Shown in pieces: positions 9,892 to 18,730 of a stretch of DNA of 64,000 nt; the stretch's first letter is position 1; each line of letters begins with the position of its first letter. The translations under genes were made by a program, and so were the position numbers. The stretch is from NCBI GenBank assembly GCA_015063005.1, contig SUTF01000008.1, forward strand, positions 5,060 through 69,059. The letters run 5' to 3'. The DNA is from Methanobrevibacter millerae. GTDB taxonomy: Archaea > Methanobacteriota > Methanobacteria > Methanobacteriales > Methanobacteriaceae. A model generated the notes under the pieces. That model ran no database searches and was not told where the DNA came from. It saw only the letters and a list, made by a program, of their open reading frames with translations.

Positions 9892-10551
9892 CTATTCTTT
9901 CAATACAATAGAATCATTAATCATTTCAATCAATAACTTGTTAATAGGATTCAAAAGAGATAGCTCATGTTCCTTAGGAAGATCAGCAGTCAGAGGAAAT
10001 ACCTGAAGTGATGACATGCACAAATCAGTTGACCTTATAGCAAAGTAAGAGAAATATTTCCCATCATCATATTTTACAATCAGTCCAATGTCATCAGTGG
10101 GCTTGTGGCCTGAAATTCCCTCTTCTTCATAAATTTTAAACAGCTTATGGGAATCAGGGCTTATCAGAACATATTGCCTTTGGAAATACAGTTCATCCTC
10201 ATCCAAATCATAGTCATCATATTCAATGACTTCATCAATGAAATCAGGAGAAACCCTCATTTCAGAATTGCAATATGCAAGTGAAATGTAAATGCCTTCA
10301 TCATCCAGAGCCTTGGATATGATATCAAAGTAAAAATTATCAAGCTTTATCTTAGGCGGATTTTCCAGAAGTCTGTCAACGGGATATGTGAAATTTGAAT
10401 CCTGAATGACACTGCAGTAGAAATGTTCCTCACCCAAATAACCGGCAGTTGAAGCCTTTTCTATTGTCTTTTTAACATCAATGTCAACATGCTCAATTTC
10501 ACTAGCCAATTCTATTGCTTTTTTATCACTTATCAAATGCAACACCTTCAT
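9892..10551 (-). CDS. Conserved-looking cytosolic protein of unknown function
   Basis: 219 residues, MKVLHLISDKKAIELASEIE at the start, no signal peptide and no transmembrane segment. It is rich in acidic residues, including an Asp/Glu/Tyr run (EYDDYDLDEDELY, about residues 129-141). I recognise no domain or catalytic motif. It stands alone, divergent from the DUF1002 gene at 10650, and the two share a 98-bp AT-rich promoter region. No function is proposed. Confidence 0.6.
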   Translation of the reverse strand: MKVLHLISDKKAIELASEIEHVDIDVKKTIEKASTAGYLGEEHFYCSVIQDSNFTYPVDRLLENPPKIKLDNFYFDIISKALDDEGIYISLAYCNSEMRVSPDFIDEVIEYDDYDLDEDELYFQRQYVLISPDSHKLFKIYEEEGISGHKPTDDIGLIVKYDDGKYFSYFAIRSTDLCMSSLQVFPLTADLPKEHELSLLNPINKLLIEMINDSIVLKE

Positions 10552-10649
10552 TTATTACTCTCATTTTCAAAACATTTATATATACACACAATTTAACAAC
10601 ATATATATTTAAATACTACTTATTATAATTATAATTTAGAGGTGAAAAT

Positions 10650-11498
10650 ATGCGCAAATCTTTAATTGGTATAATACTCTTATCAATTGTTATTATTGGT
10701 ATTGCTTTACCTATTGGATTTTCAGCCCAATCAGACGCTAAAGTAATTACCTATGGTGAAACGACTTATAATAATGCAAATTATAAGTCTATTGTGGATA
10801 ACTTCTTTAATCAACAAGCAAAAGTTGATGTGAAAAATATTGACTCTAAACTTATTACAGCATCTGATGTAAATAAAATATCAAGTTCCATTACTGGAAA
10901 AACATATGGTTCTGATCAAATATTCTCATGTGCATTAGTTGACTTATCTGAACAAGGAAATATTAAAGTAACTGTGGACAAATCAAAAATCACCACAATT
11001 ACTGCAGACATGTACATTTCAGCATTAAAATCTGCTGGAATTACTCATGGACACGCATATGTAACCAGTCCAATATCTGCAACAGGTGAATCCGCACTTG
11101 CAGGTATTATGAACTCATACGAAGCAGCAACAAATGTTCAAATTCCAGATACTGTAAAACAAGCTGCTAACGAAGAAATTTATACTGAATCTGAAATAGT
11201 TCAAAATGATAATGTGAGTGCAGAAAACTTAACAAAACTAGTGGACGACGTTAAAGAAACTGTTCAAAAGGACAATATTACTGATCACAAAACTATTGTA
11301 AACATCATTTACAATTACACAGTTAACAACAACATTAACTTAACTAACAGTAGTATTGAAAACCTTGCTACCAGTATTGGAGGAGTCCAAGCGGTACAAG
11401 GAGATGTACAAAATTATTCAAGTCAAGTAACCCAAATTGTAGGAAACAATTCCGGAGACATGTCTTTAAATGGATTATTAAGTCGCTTTGGCTTATAA
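10650..11498 (+). CDS. Secreted DUF1002-family protein
   Basis: 282 residues. The N-terminal hydrophobic segment (SLIGIILLSIVIIGIALPIGFSA) reads as a signal peptide or anchor. The body carries DUF1002 traits: an early ITYGET segment, a central stretch with ITADMYISALKSAGITHGHAYVTSP and a following GESALAGIMNSYE, and a C-terminal helical part (DVKETV, IVNIIYNYTVNNN). The family is found in Gram-positive bacteria and methanogens and has no established function. The ribosome-binding site GAGGTGA lies 4 nt before the ATG. Upstream AT-rich elements (about 10574-10615) could serve both this gene and its divergent neighbour. Confidence 0.8.
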   Translation: MRKSLIGIILLSIVIIGIALPIGFSAQSDAKVITYGETTYNNANYKSIVDNFFNQQAKVDVKNIDSKLITASDVNKISSSITGKTYGSDQIFSCALVDLSEQGNIKVTVDKSKITTITADMYISALKSAGITHGHAYVTSPISATGESALAGIMNSYEAATNVQIPDTVKQAANEEIYTESEIVQNDNVSAENLTKLVDDVKETVQKDNITDHKTIVNIIYNYTVNNNINLTNSSIENLATSIGGVQAVQGDVQNYSSQVTQIVGNNSGDMSLNGLLSRFGL

Positions 11499-11543
11499 TC
11501 CAACCTTTTTCTTTTTAATGTAAAAAAATAGAACAAAGAAAAA

Positions 11544-12110
11544 TTAAATATTTTCTTTTAATTCGATTACACGGTTTACCGGCAAATTGGTATTATGTGC
11601 TACGAAATTTATATTATTACCTGTGTTTAATAGGTTAATAGCTATTCTTTCAGAATTTTCTTTGGTAACTTTTTCTGTAACCTCACGAGTAACCTGCTCA
11701 GCAAACTCCTGATTAAACTTCTTAACATATTCGTTCATTTCTTCTTCGACCCTTTTTGATACTTGTTCTTCAACATAACGAGATACACATTCTAATTGAC
11801 CCATAAGTTCCGCCTCCAAATGTTTTTTGAATGAACCATCGTTTAGTAGTTTATTAGACAATAATAGTTCAATTCCAAAAAGAAAATCACGTGTTTCCAG
11901 ATCTCTAAAATTATATTTGAATAATCCATTTTTGACGATGGTAAATATTTTTTCTTTATTTTTATCTTTGGTAATGAGAGGAAGAAGTGCAAAATCCACT
12001 AATTCTTCAATAGGTATTGGTTAGAATTAATTTTATTACATAAATTATTTATAATTTCTCCCCCATCTTCATCTTTCAAAGAAACAATTTTTAAGTTATA
12101 ATAATTGATT
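11544..12110 (-). pseudogene. Decayed Rpn-family (PD-(D/E)XK nuclease / putative transposase) gene, 5'-truncated and frameshifted
   Basis: The open 3' part (11544-11999) encodes FALLPLITKDKNKEKIFTIV, a helical middle and a Lys/Glu-rich coiled-coil tail. It matches the C-terminal half of the intact gene at 44028 in arrangement (there: SLAPLMDKKKNNNISEKIKRVV). Upstream codons extend the homology as PIPIEELVD and then hit a TAA at 12023-12021. In the next frame, between about 12110 and 12022, the sequence continues the family (KIVSLKDEDGGEIINN, compared with FEKYDGEKIINHIEEK in the intact copy). One missing base near 12020 would join NKINSN to PIPIEELVD. The nuclease domain with the PD-ExQ motif is gone, so this is a dead copy. 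Confidence 0.75.
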
Positions 12111-12366
12111 TAAGATAGAAAAAATGACCTCACTGATAAAAATTGCCTTTACCCACACCAAATAGATAAAAAATTATTAAGAGATTTTACAAAAATAGTA
12201 AAAAATATTCGAATTTTAAAAACATTAAAAAAATTATATTCAAATGTTAAAATTATTTTAAAATAAAAATCAAATACTGTAAATACTCCTTATAACATAT
12301 AGCCCTCAAAAAATCATCAATTATATATTGAACATTAGCTAAAATATATTAACTAAGTGATGAAAT

Positions 12367-13848
12367 ATGGCGAATGAGAAGAAAAGTGAATGGAACAGCA
12401 ACCTAACATTTATTTTAGCAATGATAGGTTCAGCAGTAGGATTAGGAAATATATGGCGATTCCCAAATGTATTGTACTCCAATGGTGGAGGATCATTTAT
12501 GATACCATACATAGTGTCATTATTCCTTTTGGGAATTTCTTTTGTATTAGTTGAATATGCAGTCGGATATAAATTTAAAACCTCACTATCCCGGATTTTA
12601 TATTCAGTTCATAAAAAATTGGAACCTGTAGCATGGTTTGTTTTGCTTATCGTGTTCTTGATTACAACATATTACGTTTGTGTAGTAGGATGGGATTTAA
12701 TCTATGTTATTTTAAGTTTTACAAAGGCTTGGGGTTCAAACCCAGACGTATTCTTCTCACAAAATGTATTACAGGCAACTGACACAATAGATGGAATATT
12801 TACAATTGTGCCTGCAGTTTTGGGTGCAGTTGTAGCCATTTGGTTTGCTTCCTGGATGATTATAAGAACAAACCTGAATGACGGAATAGGTAAAGTAAGT
12901 AAAGTTTTACTCCCATTGCTCTGCATAATTGTTGTAATAATTGTTGCATACTCCCTGACATTACCTGGTGCAGCAATAGGATATGTTCAAATATTTACAC
13001 CAGACTGGTCCGCTTTAACCAATTTAAATGTATGGCTGGCTGCATTTGGACAAATAGTATTTTCATTAAGTTTAGGTATGGCAATTGCACTTACATATGC
13101 AAGCTATCTGCCTGAAGGATCAAAGTTAGTTGATAATGCTTTGGTCGTTGCATTTTCAAATTCAGGATTTGAAGTATTCAACTCAATAGGAATATTTTCT
13201 ATCTTAGGATTTATGACATTGACAAGCGGAATCCCATTTAACGAATTAGTAACAGAAGGTACAGGATTAGCGTTTGTAGTGTTCCCACAAGTATTCAACA
13301 TAATGGGTCCTGGAGCATCAATAATCGGACCACTGTTCTTCCTGTGCATATTATTTGCAGGAATTACATCAATCATGGCTCTTCTTGAAGGAGTATGTTA
13401 TTCAATATCAGACAAATTCGATTATTCACGTAAGAAATCAGCAACAATTGTATGTATTGTCGGAGTGTTGATTTCATCAATATTTGCAACTGGTGCTGGA
13501 AGTTTAATTCTAGGAGTATTCGATGCATTCCTAAACAATTTCGCATTATTATTCGCAGTATTACTTGAATGTATCATATTCGGTTGGGTATATGACTTTG
13601 ATGAATTAATAGCTACATTAAATGAAAATTCAAGAATCAAAGTTGGAAAAACATGGAAAGCAGTAATCAAATGCATATTGCCAATATGTATTTTAGGATT
13701 ATGGATTCAAGGAATCTATTCAACACTTTCAACAGGAGATTCCGTAAGCATAACAATCATGGCCATATTGACTGTTGTGCTGATTGTTGTTCCATTCATC
13801 TTCACAAAATTACCTGCCAAAAACAAGGATTTTTACAAAATCCAATAG
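12367..13848 (+). CDS. Sodium-dependent transporter of the NSS/SNF family
   Basis: 493 residues, about 11-12 transmembrane helices. The first helix carries the NSS signature GSAVGLGNIWRFPN followed by NGGGSFMIPY, which in the LeuT fold forms the unwound segment that binds sodium and substrate. The family imports amino acids or related small organic molecules with sodium. Length is normal for archaeal and bacterial members. The start follows GTGATGAAAT. The substrate cannot be told from the sequence. The gene stands alone; about 250 bp of AT-rich sequence without a recognisable gene separates it from the Rpn remnant upstream. Confidence 0.88.
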   Translation: MANEKKSEWNSNLTFILAMIGSAVGLGNIWRFPNVLYSNGGGSFMIPYIVSLFLLGISFVLVEYAVGYKFKTSLSRILYSVHKKLEPVAWFVLLIVFLITTYYVCVVGWDLIYVILSFTKAWGSNPDVFFSQNVLQATDTIDGIFTIVPAVLGAVVAIWFASWMIIRTNLNDGIGKVSKVLLPLLCIIVVIIVAYSLTLPGAAIGYVQIFTPDWSALTNLNVWLAAFGQIVFSLSLGMAIALTYASYLPEGSKLVDNALVVAFSNSGFEVFNSIGIFSILGFMTLTSGIPFNELVTEGTGLAFVVFPQVFNIMGPGASIIGPLFFLCILFAGITSIMALLEGVCYSISDKFDYSRKKSATIVCIVGVLISSIFATGAGSLILGVFDAFLNNFALLFAVLLECIIFGWVYDFDELIATLNENSRIKVGKTWKAVIKCILPICILGLWIQGIYSTLSTGDSVSITIMAILTVVLIVVPFIFTKLPAKNKDFYKIQ

Positions 13849-13937
13849 CCATTCAATTAACCATCCCATCATTATTTTTTAAATTTTACCACATCAAATT
13901 TTAAATATCATTTAAAAGAAATAAGATTGTAGTTAAT

Positions 13938-14915
13938 ATGAAATGGAAAATAGGCAATGTTAAGATAGATAATCAAGTAGTTCTAGCACCGATGGCAGGA
14001 ATATGTGATTCTGCCTTTAGAAGAATAGTCAAGTCAATGGGCTGCGGGCTGATTGAAACGGAAATGGTTTCAACAAGGGCAATAATGCATCTGAACAGCA
14101 AAACTCAGGAAATGCTTATGATGACAGACTACGAAAGGCCGATTGCCCAACAGATATTCGGATCTGATGTGGAATCATTTGAAATAGCATCCCATTACAT
14201 TATTGAAAACATGAATCCGGACATCATCGACATCAACATGGGATGTCCAGTCACTAAAGTGGCAGTCAAGTCCGGAGCCGGAAGCGCCCTTTTAAAAGAC
14301 CCTGAAAAGGCATCAGAAATTGTTAAAACAGTGGTCGATAATGTAGACATTCCAGTCACGGTTAAAATAAGAAGCGGATGGAATGAGAACAATGCTGTTG
14401 AGATTGCAAAGACTGTGGAAAATGCTGGGGCTTGTGCCATTGCCATCCATCCAAGAACACGCCACGAAAGATATGACATACCTGCAGACTGGTCAATCAT
14501 AAAAGATGTTAAAGATAATGTTTCCATACCCGTAATAGGCAATGGAGATATAAGAACATGCTATGATGCAAAAAGAATGATTGACGAAACAGGCTGTGAT
14601 GCCATAATGATTGGAAGGGGAGTTATGGGAAATCCCTGGATAATTAAGCAATGCGTGGAATATCTGGATTATGGAAAGGAACCCGAAAGAGTCTCCTCAA
14701 AAGAAAAGTTGGAAATGTTTAAAAAGCATACCGAGTTAATATACAAGGACAGCGACAATGAAAAAATCATTGCACATAAGCTAAGAACCAATGCAGCATA
14801 TTATATGAAAAACCTGCATGGAAGCGTGGAAATAAAAAAGAAAATATTTCAAACAAAATCAACAGAGGAACTCTTTGATCTGCTTGAAAACTATGTGAAA
14901 ACTTTAAGATATTAA
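13938..14915 (+). CDS. tRNA-dihydrouridine synthase, DusB-like
   Basis: 325 residues, a TIM barrel plus C-terminal helical domain. Dus enzymes reduce uridines in the tRNA D-loop using FMN and NAD(P)H. Visible motifs: LAPMAGICDSAFRR at the FMN-binding N-terminus, DINMGCPVTKVAVKSGAG containing the catalytic Cys, VTVKIRSGW, IHPRTRHERY, IGNGDI and IGRGVMGNPWI (phosphate binding). The 3' end overlaps by 4 bp the convergent DUF1858 gene. Which D-loop position it modifies cannot be decided here. Confidence 0.88.
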   Translation: MKWKIGNVKIDNQVVLAPMAGICDSAFRRIVKSMGCGLIETEMVSTRAIMHLNSKTQEMLMMTDYERPIAQQIFGSDVESFEIASHYIIENMNPDIIDINMGCPVTKVAVKSGAGSALLKDPEKASEIVKTVVDNVDIPVTVKIRSGWNENNAVEIAKTVENAGACAIAIHPRTRHERYDIPADWSIIKDVKDNVSIPVIGNGDIRTCYDAKRMIDETGCDAIMIGRGVMGNPWIIKQCVEYLDYGKEPERVSSKEKLEMFKKHTELIYKDSDNEKIIAHKLRTNAAYYMKNLHGSVEIKKKIFQTKSTEELFDLLENYVKTLRY

Positions 14916-15133
14916 TGATTTTTTATCAGATTATTTAACATGCTGATTATTTCATCAACGCTCATTCCGGAACGCCTGCTCATCTCACTAACATCAGCTT
15001 TTCTCATCATGACTTTGCCGATAGGCGTCTTAAGCAATTTAAATTTCTTATCTATTTTTGGAAGTTCATCCTTAATCCAAGGATATTCATCTAAAATATC
15101 CGTCAGTCTGGTGTTTTCATTAATTTCAATCAT
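14912..15133 (-). CDS. DUF1858-domain small protein
   Basis: 73 residues that almost entirely form one DUF1858 domain (TRLTDILDEYPWIKDELP, then a helix-turn-helix-like second half with MSRRSGMSVDEIISMLN). In bacteria this domain is often fused to or encoded beside DUF2249, hybrid-cluster or redox proteins. Here it directly follows the DUF2249 gene with no gap (15134/15133), so the two are probably co-translated and work together. Its function is not known. Confidence 0.8.
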   Translation of the reverse strand: MIEINENTRLTDILDEYPWIKDELPKIDKKFKLLKTPIGKVMMRKADVSEMSRRSGMSVDEIISMLNNLIKNH

Positions 15134-15820
15134 TCAAACCACCTTAACATCAGGATGTTTGTCCCCAAATTTCTCTTTTAGAACTTCACATATTTCCGGA
15201 CGTTTGCGACCTTCATTTTCCATTTTTTTAATGGTTTTATAAGCTTTAAAAAGAGTGGATGGTCCTATTTCAGAGCTGAAATAGCCAATTCCCTGATTCC
15301 ATGCCAATAGCTCGAACACATCATCCAATGCACGTGAATCGATTCCATGAATATATCCTTTTACAAGTTCCCGTGTCGCTTGACGCATTCTTCCAGCGCC
15401 AACGGCATTAGTCAGTGACAAAAGAAGTCTTGTTTCATAATCGAGATACCTGTTTTCATCATTCCATGTCAAGTCCCAGAACTGAACTGCAACTTCACCA
15501 AGCCCTTCATCAATAATAGGCATATTGGTTAAAGCAACCGGACGCATAGGAATATCCTTTTGAGATTGCTTAACTTCCACACGATAGAAATATGCATGGA
15601 ATTCATGTTCATTTACCTCTTCGGTGTGGTATTCATACCCCAAATCTTCCATTACTTCATACAAAGGTATTGGATTGAAACTTTGAATTATTTCCAAACC
15701 TTCACCCTGTTCAACTTTCATCGCTTGTTTTTTTAGTGCAGGAAAAAAGTTTCCCACTTTACCACGTACATCAATAGTTTTAAAATTATCTATTTCGAGT
15801 TTCCAATCGTTAAAACTCAT
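15134..15820 (-). CDS. DUF2249-domain protein with a helical C-terminal domain
   Basis: About 228 residues. The N-terminal part (FKTIDVRGKVGNFFPALKKQ, then EGLEIIQSFNPIPLYEVMEDLGYEY) is a DUF2249 domain of the TusA-like fold. The C-terminal part (about 105-228) is helical, with EVAVQFWDLTWNDENRYLDYETRLLLSLTNAVGAGRMRQATRELVKGYIHG, reminiscent of AhpD/carboxymuconolactone-decarboxylase-like helices but without a clear CxxC. The ATG at 15820 is preferred: GGGAGGT sits 7 nt upstream, whereas a TTG two codons earlier has none. It is coupled to the DUF1858 gene; together they suggest redox or sulfur-related chemistry, which is inference only. Confidence 0.72.
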   Translation of the reverse strand: MSFNDWKLEIDNFKTIDVRGKVGNFFPALKKQAMKVEQGEGLEIIQSFNPIPLYEVMEDLGYEYHTEEVNEHEFHAYFYRVEVKQSQKDIPMRPVALTNMPIIDEGLGEVAVQFWDLTWNDENRYLDYETRLLLSLTNAVGAGRMRQATRELVKGYIHGIDSRALDDVFELLAWNQGIGYFSSEIGPSTLFKAYKTIKKMENEGRKRPEICEVLKEKFGDKHPDVKVV

Positions 15821-15905
15821 AAGCAATACCTCCCGTGCTTAAAAAAATATATGAAAAAAAATCTATTTAAATATTTTGTAACTTTTCCAGTGGTAAAAGT
15901 AACAG

Positions 15906-16418
15906 TCATTCATTTCTAATCAGCTGAACCAATGAATATATTCCAACCAATGCAGTGAAAGATTCAATAGCTACTGAAGTAAAGTCATATATTGCAAAGA
16001 AATAGATTATATAAATCAAACTGTTGACGATAAAACTCAATTTGATTGGTTTGATCGATTTTAAAAGGAAATTGCATAATGTTATCTCAATGACCGCAAT
16101 GACAGGCAACAGCCCAACAAATCCCAAAGTATTTACATATACTCCCAAAACAACAGTCACTACAAGAAAAACAATTGTCCAGTTACGGGTCAGTCTGTCA
16201 TAGTATACCATCAGATTCCTTATAGCGGCGATAAGCATTGTGGTAATTCCCACCCATGAAAAAAAGAAAACCGATGAAATTGCCAGTATGAAAGCATTTA
16301 AAAACTGATAGAAATAGGCCTTTTTTGCATCATTTATATAATAGCTGATAATTAAAAAAATTCCAGCAAATAAAGAAATTCCATTACCAATCAGTACATT
16401 CCATGCTAAACTCATCAT
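15906..16418 (-). CDS. YgjV-family integral membrane protein
   Basis: 170 residues with five or six predicted transmembrane helices. The arrangement fits the YgjV family: an N-terminal LIGNGISLFAGIFLIISYYINDAKKAYFYQ, a central TTMLIAAIRNLMVYYDRL, and C-terminal helices ending in LVQLIRNE. No function is established for the family. It stands alone, divergent from the methyltransferase at 16515, and I see no clear ribosome-binding site before its tandem ATG codons. Confidence 0.7.
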   Translation of the reverse strand: MMSLAWNVLIGNGISLFAGIFLIISYYINDAKKAYFYQFLNAFILAISSVFFFSWVGITTMLIAAIRNLMVYYDRLTRNWTIVFLVVTVVLGVYVNTLGFVGLLPVIAVIEITLCNFLLKSIKPIKLSFIVNSLIYIIYFFAIYDFTSVAIESFTALVGIYSLVQLIRNE

Positions 16419-16453
16419 TAATATATTACAATTAATGATATAAATAATTAAAA

Positions 16454-16469
16454 TTTAGGTAAACCAAAA
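16454..16469. promoter_or_regulatory. TTTAGGTAAACC motif upstream of the methyltransferase gene
   Basis: TTTAGGTAAACCAAAA lies about 46-61 bp before the ATG at 16515. Close relatives occur at 29575 (TTTAGGTTAACCAAAA) and 53434 (TTTAGGTAACCAAAA), all in intergenic DNA. The half-site resembles targets of DtxR-type metalloregulators, but no regulator is identified in the window. Confidence 0.35.
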
Positions 16470-16514
16470 TAATTTATAATAAAAAGAAAATATTAATATC
16501 CAACGGGTGATGTT

Positions 16515-17207
16515 ATGGGAATTTTCGATAATATGAGAAAACCTAAAGGAAAACTAGGCGAAATACAACTTAAATCAATGAATAAAGAACATACTCCCAT
16601 TTCTTTATGGGTTTTAAAGCATCTGGACATAAAAGAAAGCGATGTAATTCTAGATGTCGGATGTGGCGGAGGAATAAACATAAACAGAATGGCTGAAAAA
16701 GCAAAAAAAGTTTATGGAGTCGACTATAGTGAAAAAAGCGTCAAGATTTCACGAGAAGTCAACGAAGACCTGATTGATAAGGGAATCGTTGAAGTCAAAC
16801 AGGGAAACGTTCAAAACCTGGATTATGAAGACAATACGTTTGATATCGTTACTGCCTTCGAAACAGTTTACTTCTGGCCAGATATTGAAAAATGCTTTGG
16901 CGAGGTCAAAAGAGTACTGAAACCAGGAGGAATATTCCTAATAGGCATGGAATCAAACGGATCAGACAACATTCCAATGAAAATATCCGAGAAGTTAATT
17001 GACATGAAAGCCTATAACGACGAAGAGCTTACAAGATTTCTTGAAAACAACGACTACAGTGAAATTACAGTATATCTGAAGGATACAAAAAATAAAAAGG
17101 AAAAAATCAAAACAAAAGATGGGATAGAAATTATCGATGACGATTGGGATAAGACATCATTCACAGACAAACTTGTCGAGTGGATGTGCATAACAGCTAA
17201 AAAATAA
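16515..17207 (+). CDS. Class I SAM-dependent methyltransferase
   Basis: 230 residues. The SAM-binding glycine loop is VILDVGCGGGINI (about 38-50), followed by the acidic ribose-binding position in VYGVDYSEKSV. Motif II is DNTFDIVTAFETVYFWPDIEKC and motif III KRVLKPGGIFLIGME. These define a Methyltransf_11/25-type enzyme acting on a small molecule or lipid; the substrate is unknown. The start has GGGTGATG just upstream. A TTTAGGTAAACC motif sits in its promoter region. An SDR gene follows 49 bp downstream of the listed stop, apparently with its own promoter. Confidence 0.85.
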   Translation: MGIFDNMRKPKGKLGEIQLKSMNKEHTPISLWVLKHLDIKESDVILDVGCGGGININRMAEKAKKVYGVDYSEKSVKISREVNEDLIDKGIVEVKQGNVQNLDYEDNTFDIVTAFETVYFWPDIEKCFGEVKRVLKPGGIFLIGMESNGSDNIPMKISEKLIDMKAYNDEELTRFLENNDYSEITVYLKDTKNKKEKIKTKDGIEIIDDDWDKTSFTDKLVEWMCITAKK

Positions 17208-17225
17208 TTGTTGCATAAAACAACA

Positions 17226-17256
17226 TTTATATATTTTGAAAATCATACCAATATCC
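17226..17256 (+). promoter_or_regulatory. Candidate promoter of a leaderless transcript for the SDR gene
   Basis: TTTATATATTTT at 17226-17237 is a good archaeal TATA box centred about 26 bp before the ATG at 17257, and there is no Shine-Dalgarno-like sequence between them. Archaeal TATA boxes lie about 25 bp before the transcription start, so the mRNA would begin at or very near the ATG. Confidence 0.5.
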
Positions 17257-18087
17257 ATGAAAGATGTAGTTTTATTAACTGGAGCCGGACAGATCGGAAT
17301 GGCAATAGCCAGAAGAATTGGTCACGGCAAAAAAATAATAATTGGTGATAAAAACATGGATAATGCCAAAACCATCACCAAAATAATGGCCGAAGCAGGT
17401 TTTGACTGTGAAGCCTTCGAATGTGACATATCATCAAGAGACTCCATTAAAAGCATAATTGAGAAAGCTCAGGAATATGGTGAAATCACATACTTCATCA
17501 ATGCTGCCGGAGTATCCCCCTCACAGGCACCAATCGAAGCAATCCTAAAAGTGGATCTGTATGGGACTGCAGTGCTTCTGGAAGAAGTTGGAAAAGTAAT
17601 TAAGGAAGGCGGAAGCGGAATAACCATATCATCACAGTCAGGACACAGGATGGAACAGCTTGGCGCTAAAATTGATGAACAGCTTGCAATGACACCAACC
17701 GAAGAATTGCTCGACCTCGAAGTTCTTCAGCCAGAAAACATCAAAGACACCCTTCATGCATACCAGCTGGCCAAAAGATGCAATGTCAAAAGGGTGATGT
17801 ATGAAGCCTGCAAATGGGCAGAGCGCGGAGCCAGACTAAATTCAATATCTCCAGGAATCATTGTAACGCCACTGGCTCTGGACGAGTTCAATGGGCCTAG
17901 AGGAGACTTCTACAAAAACATGTTTGCAAAATGCCCATCAGGAAGGCCAGGAACTGCTGACGAGGTTGCAAGTGTCGCCAGATTATTGATGAGTGATGAA
18001 GGAGCATTCTTCTCAGGTTCAGACATACTAGTTGACGGTGGAGCGACTGCATCCTTTTTCTATGGAAAATTAAGACCGGGTGATTGA
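17257..18087 (+). CDS. Short-chain dehydrogenase/reductase (SDR)
   Basis: About 276 residues. The Rossmann dinucleotide motif is LLTGAGQIGMAIARR at the N-terminus. A catalytic Ser lies in TISSQSG, and YQLAK supplies the Tyr-x3-Lys pair, separated by an unusually long insert (about 45 residues, MEQLGAKIDEQLAMTPTEEL and onwards). The C-terminal part, SPGIIVTPLALDE and LVDGGATASFFYG, is standard SDR. An upstream TTG gives a longer frame, but the ATG is preferred because MKDVVLLTGAG places the fold at the N-terminus and a TATA box lies 26 bp before it. The stop overlaps the ribosome-binding site of the flavodoxin gene, so these genes form an operon. Confidence 0.85.
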   Translation: MKDVVLLTGAGQIGMAIARRIGHGKKIIIGDKNMDNAKTITKIMAEAGFDCEAFECDISSRDSIKSIIEKAQEYGEITYFINAAGVSPSQAPIEAILKVDLYGTAVLLEEVGKVIKEGGSGITISSQSGHRMEQLGAKIDEQLAMTPTEELLDLEVLQPENIKDTLHAYQLAKRCNVKRVMYEACKWAERGARLNSISPGIIVTPLALDEFNGPRGDFYKNMFAKCPSGRPGTADEVASVARLLMSDEGAFFSGSDILVDGGATASFFYGKLRPGD

Positions 18088-18088
18088 A

Positions 18089-18730
18089 ATGAAAAAAATA
18101 ATTCTTCTATTAATATTATCCCTAATCGTGATTGGATTGGGAATAAGTGAAGTGACAGCAGCAAGCGATGCTGAAAAGCAAGCAAATGATATACTAAACA
18201 AAAACAATACCGACAGCAAGATTCTTGTAGTTTATTTCTCAAGAACAGGAGAAAACTATAATGTAGGAAATGTGGAAGTTGGAAATACTGCAATGGTGGC
18301 TTCATACATCAAAGACTATCTGAAAGCAGATTCCTTTGAAATCATTCCGGCAAACAAATATCCGGACACATATCAGGAATGCCTGGATCAGGCAACCAAA
18401 GAAAAGGATGAAAATGCAAGGCCTGAAATCCAAAACAAAATTACTAATTTCGACCAATACGACACAATCTTTGTAGGATACCCTATCTGGTGGGGAGATC
18501 TGCCTATGATAATGCACACATTTTTTGAAAGCTATGACTTCAAAGACAAAAAGGTAATCCCATTCAACACACACGAAGGGTCAGGCGATGCCGGAACATA
18601 CACAACCATACAAAAGGAATTGTCTGGTGCAAATGTTACAACAAACGGGTTAGCGCTTGACGGCAATACTGCAAGAAGCGATGACGGCAAACAAAAAACA
18701 GTAGACTGGTTAAAAGGATTAGGATATTAA
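18089..18730 (+). CDS. Exported flavodoxin-like protein
   Basis: 213 residues. The N-terminus MKKIILLLILSLIVIGLGI reads as a signal peptide or membrane anchor (possible cleavage near EVTAAS). The rest is a flavodoxin fold: ILVVYFSRTGENYNVG for the FMN phosphate loop, YDTIFVGYPIWWGDLPM for the ring-stacking loop, and a third loop with NTHEGSGDAGTY. The WWG loop is typical of the flavodoxin_4 group. The start is the ATG with GGTGAT 4 nt upstream, overlapping the SDR stop. The next gene, a DUF4405 membrane protein, begins at the very next base after this stop, so they are tightly coupled. An electron-transfer role on the outer face of the membrane is inferred. Confidence 0.82.
   Translation: MKKIILLLILSLIVIGLGISEVTAASDAEKQANDILNKNNTDSKILVVYFSRTGENYNVGNVEVGNTAMVASYIKDYLKADSFEIIPANKYPDTYQECLDQATKEKDENARPEIQNKITNFDQYDTIFVGYPIWWGDLPMIMHTFFESYDFKDKKVIPFNTHEGSGDAGTYTTIQKELSGANVTTNGLALDGNTARSDDGKQKTVDWLKGLGY

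Noticed and set aside
12111..12366. A gene between the Rpn remnant and the NSS transporter
   Set aside because: Both strands are AT-rich with frequent stops; no coding segment or RNA is recognisable beyond the remnant.
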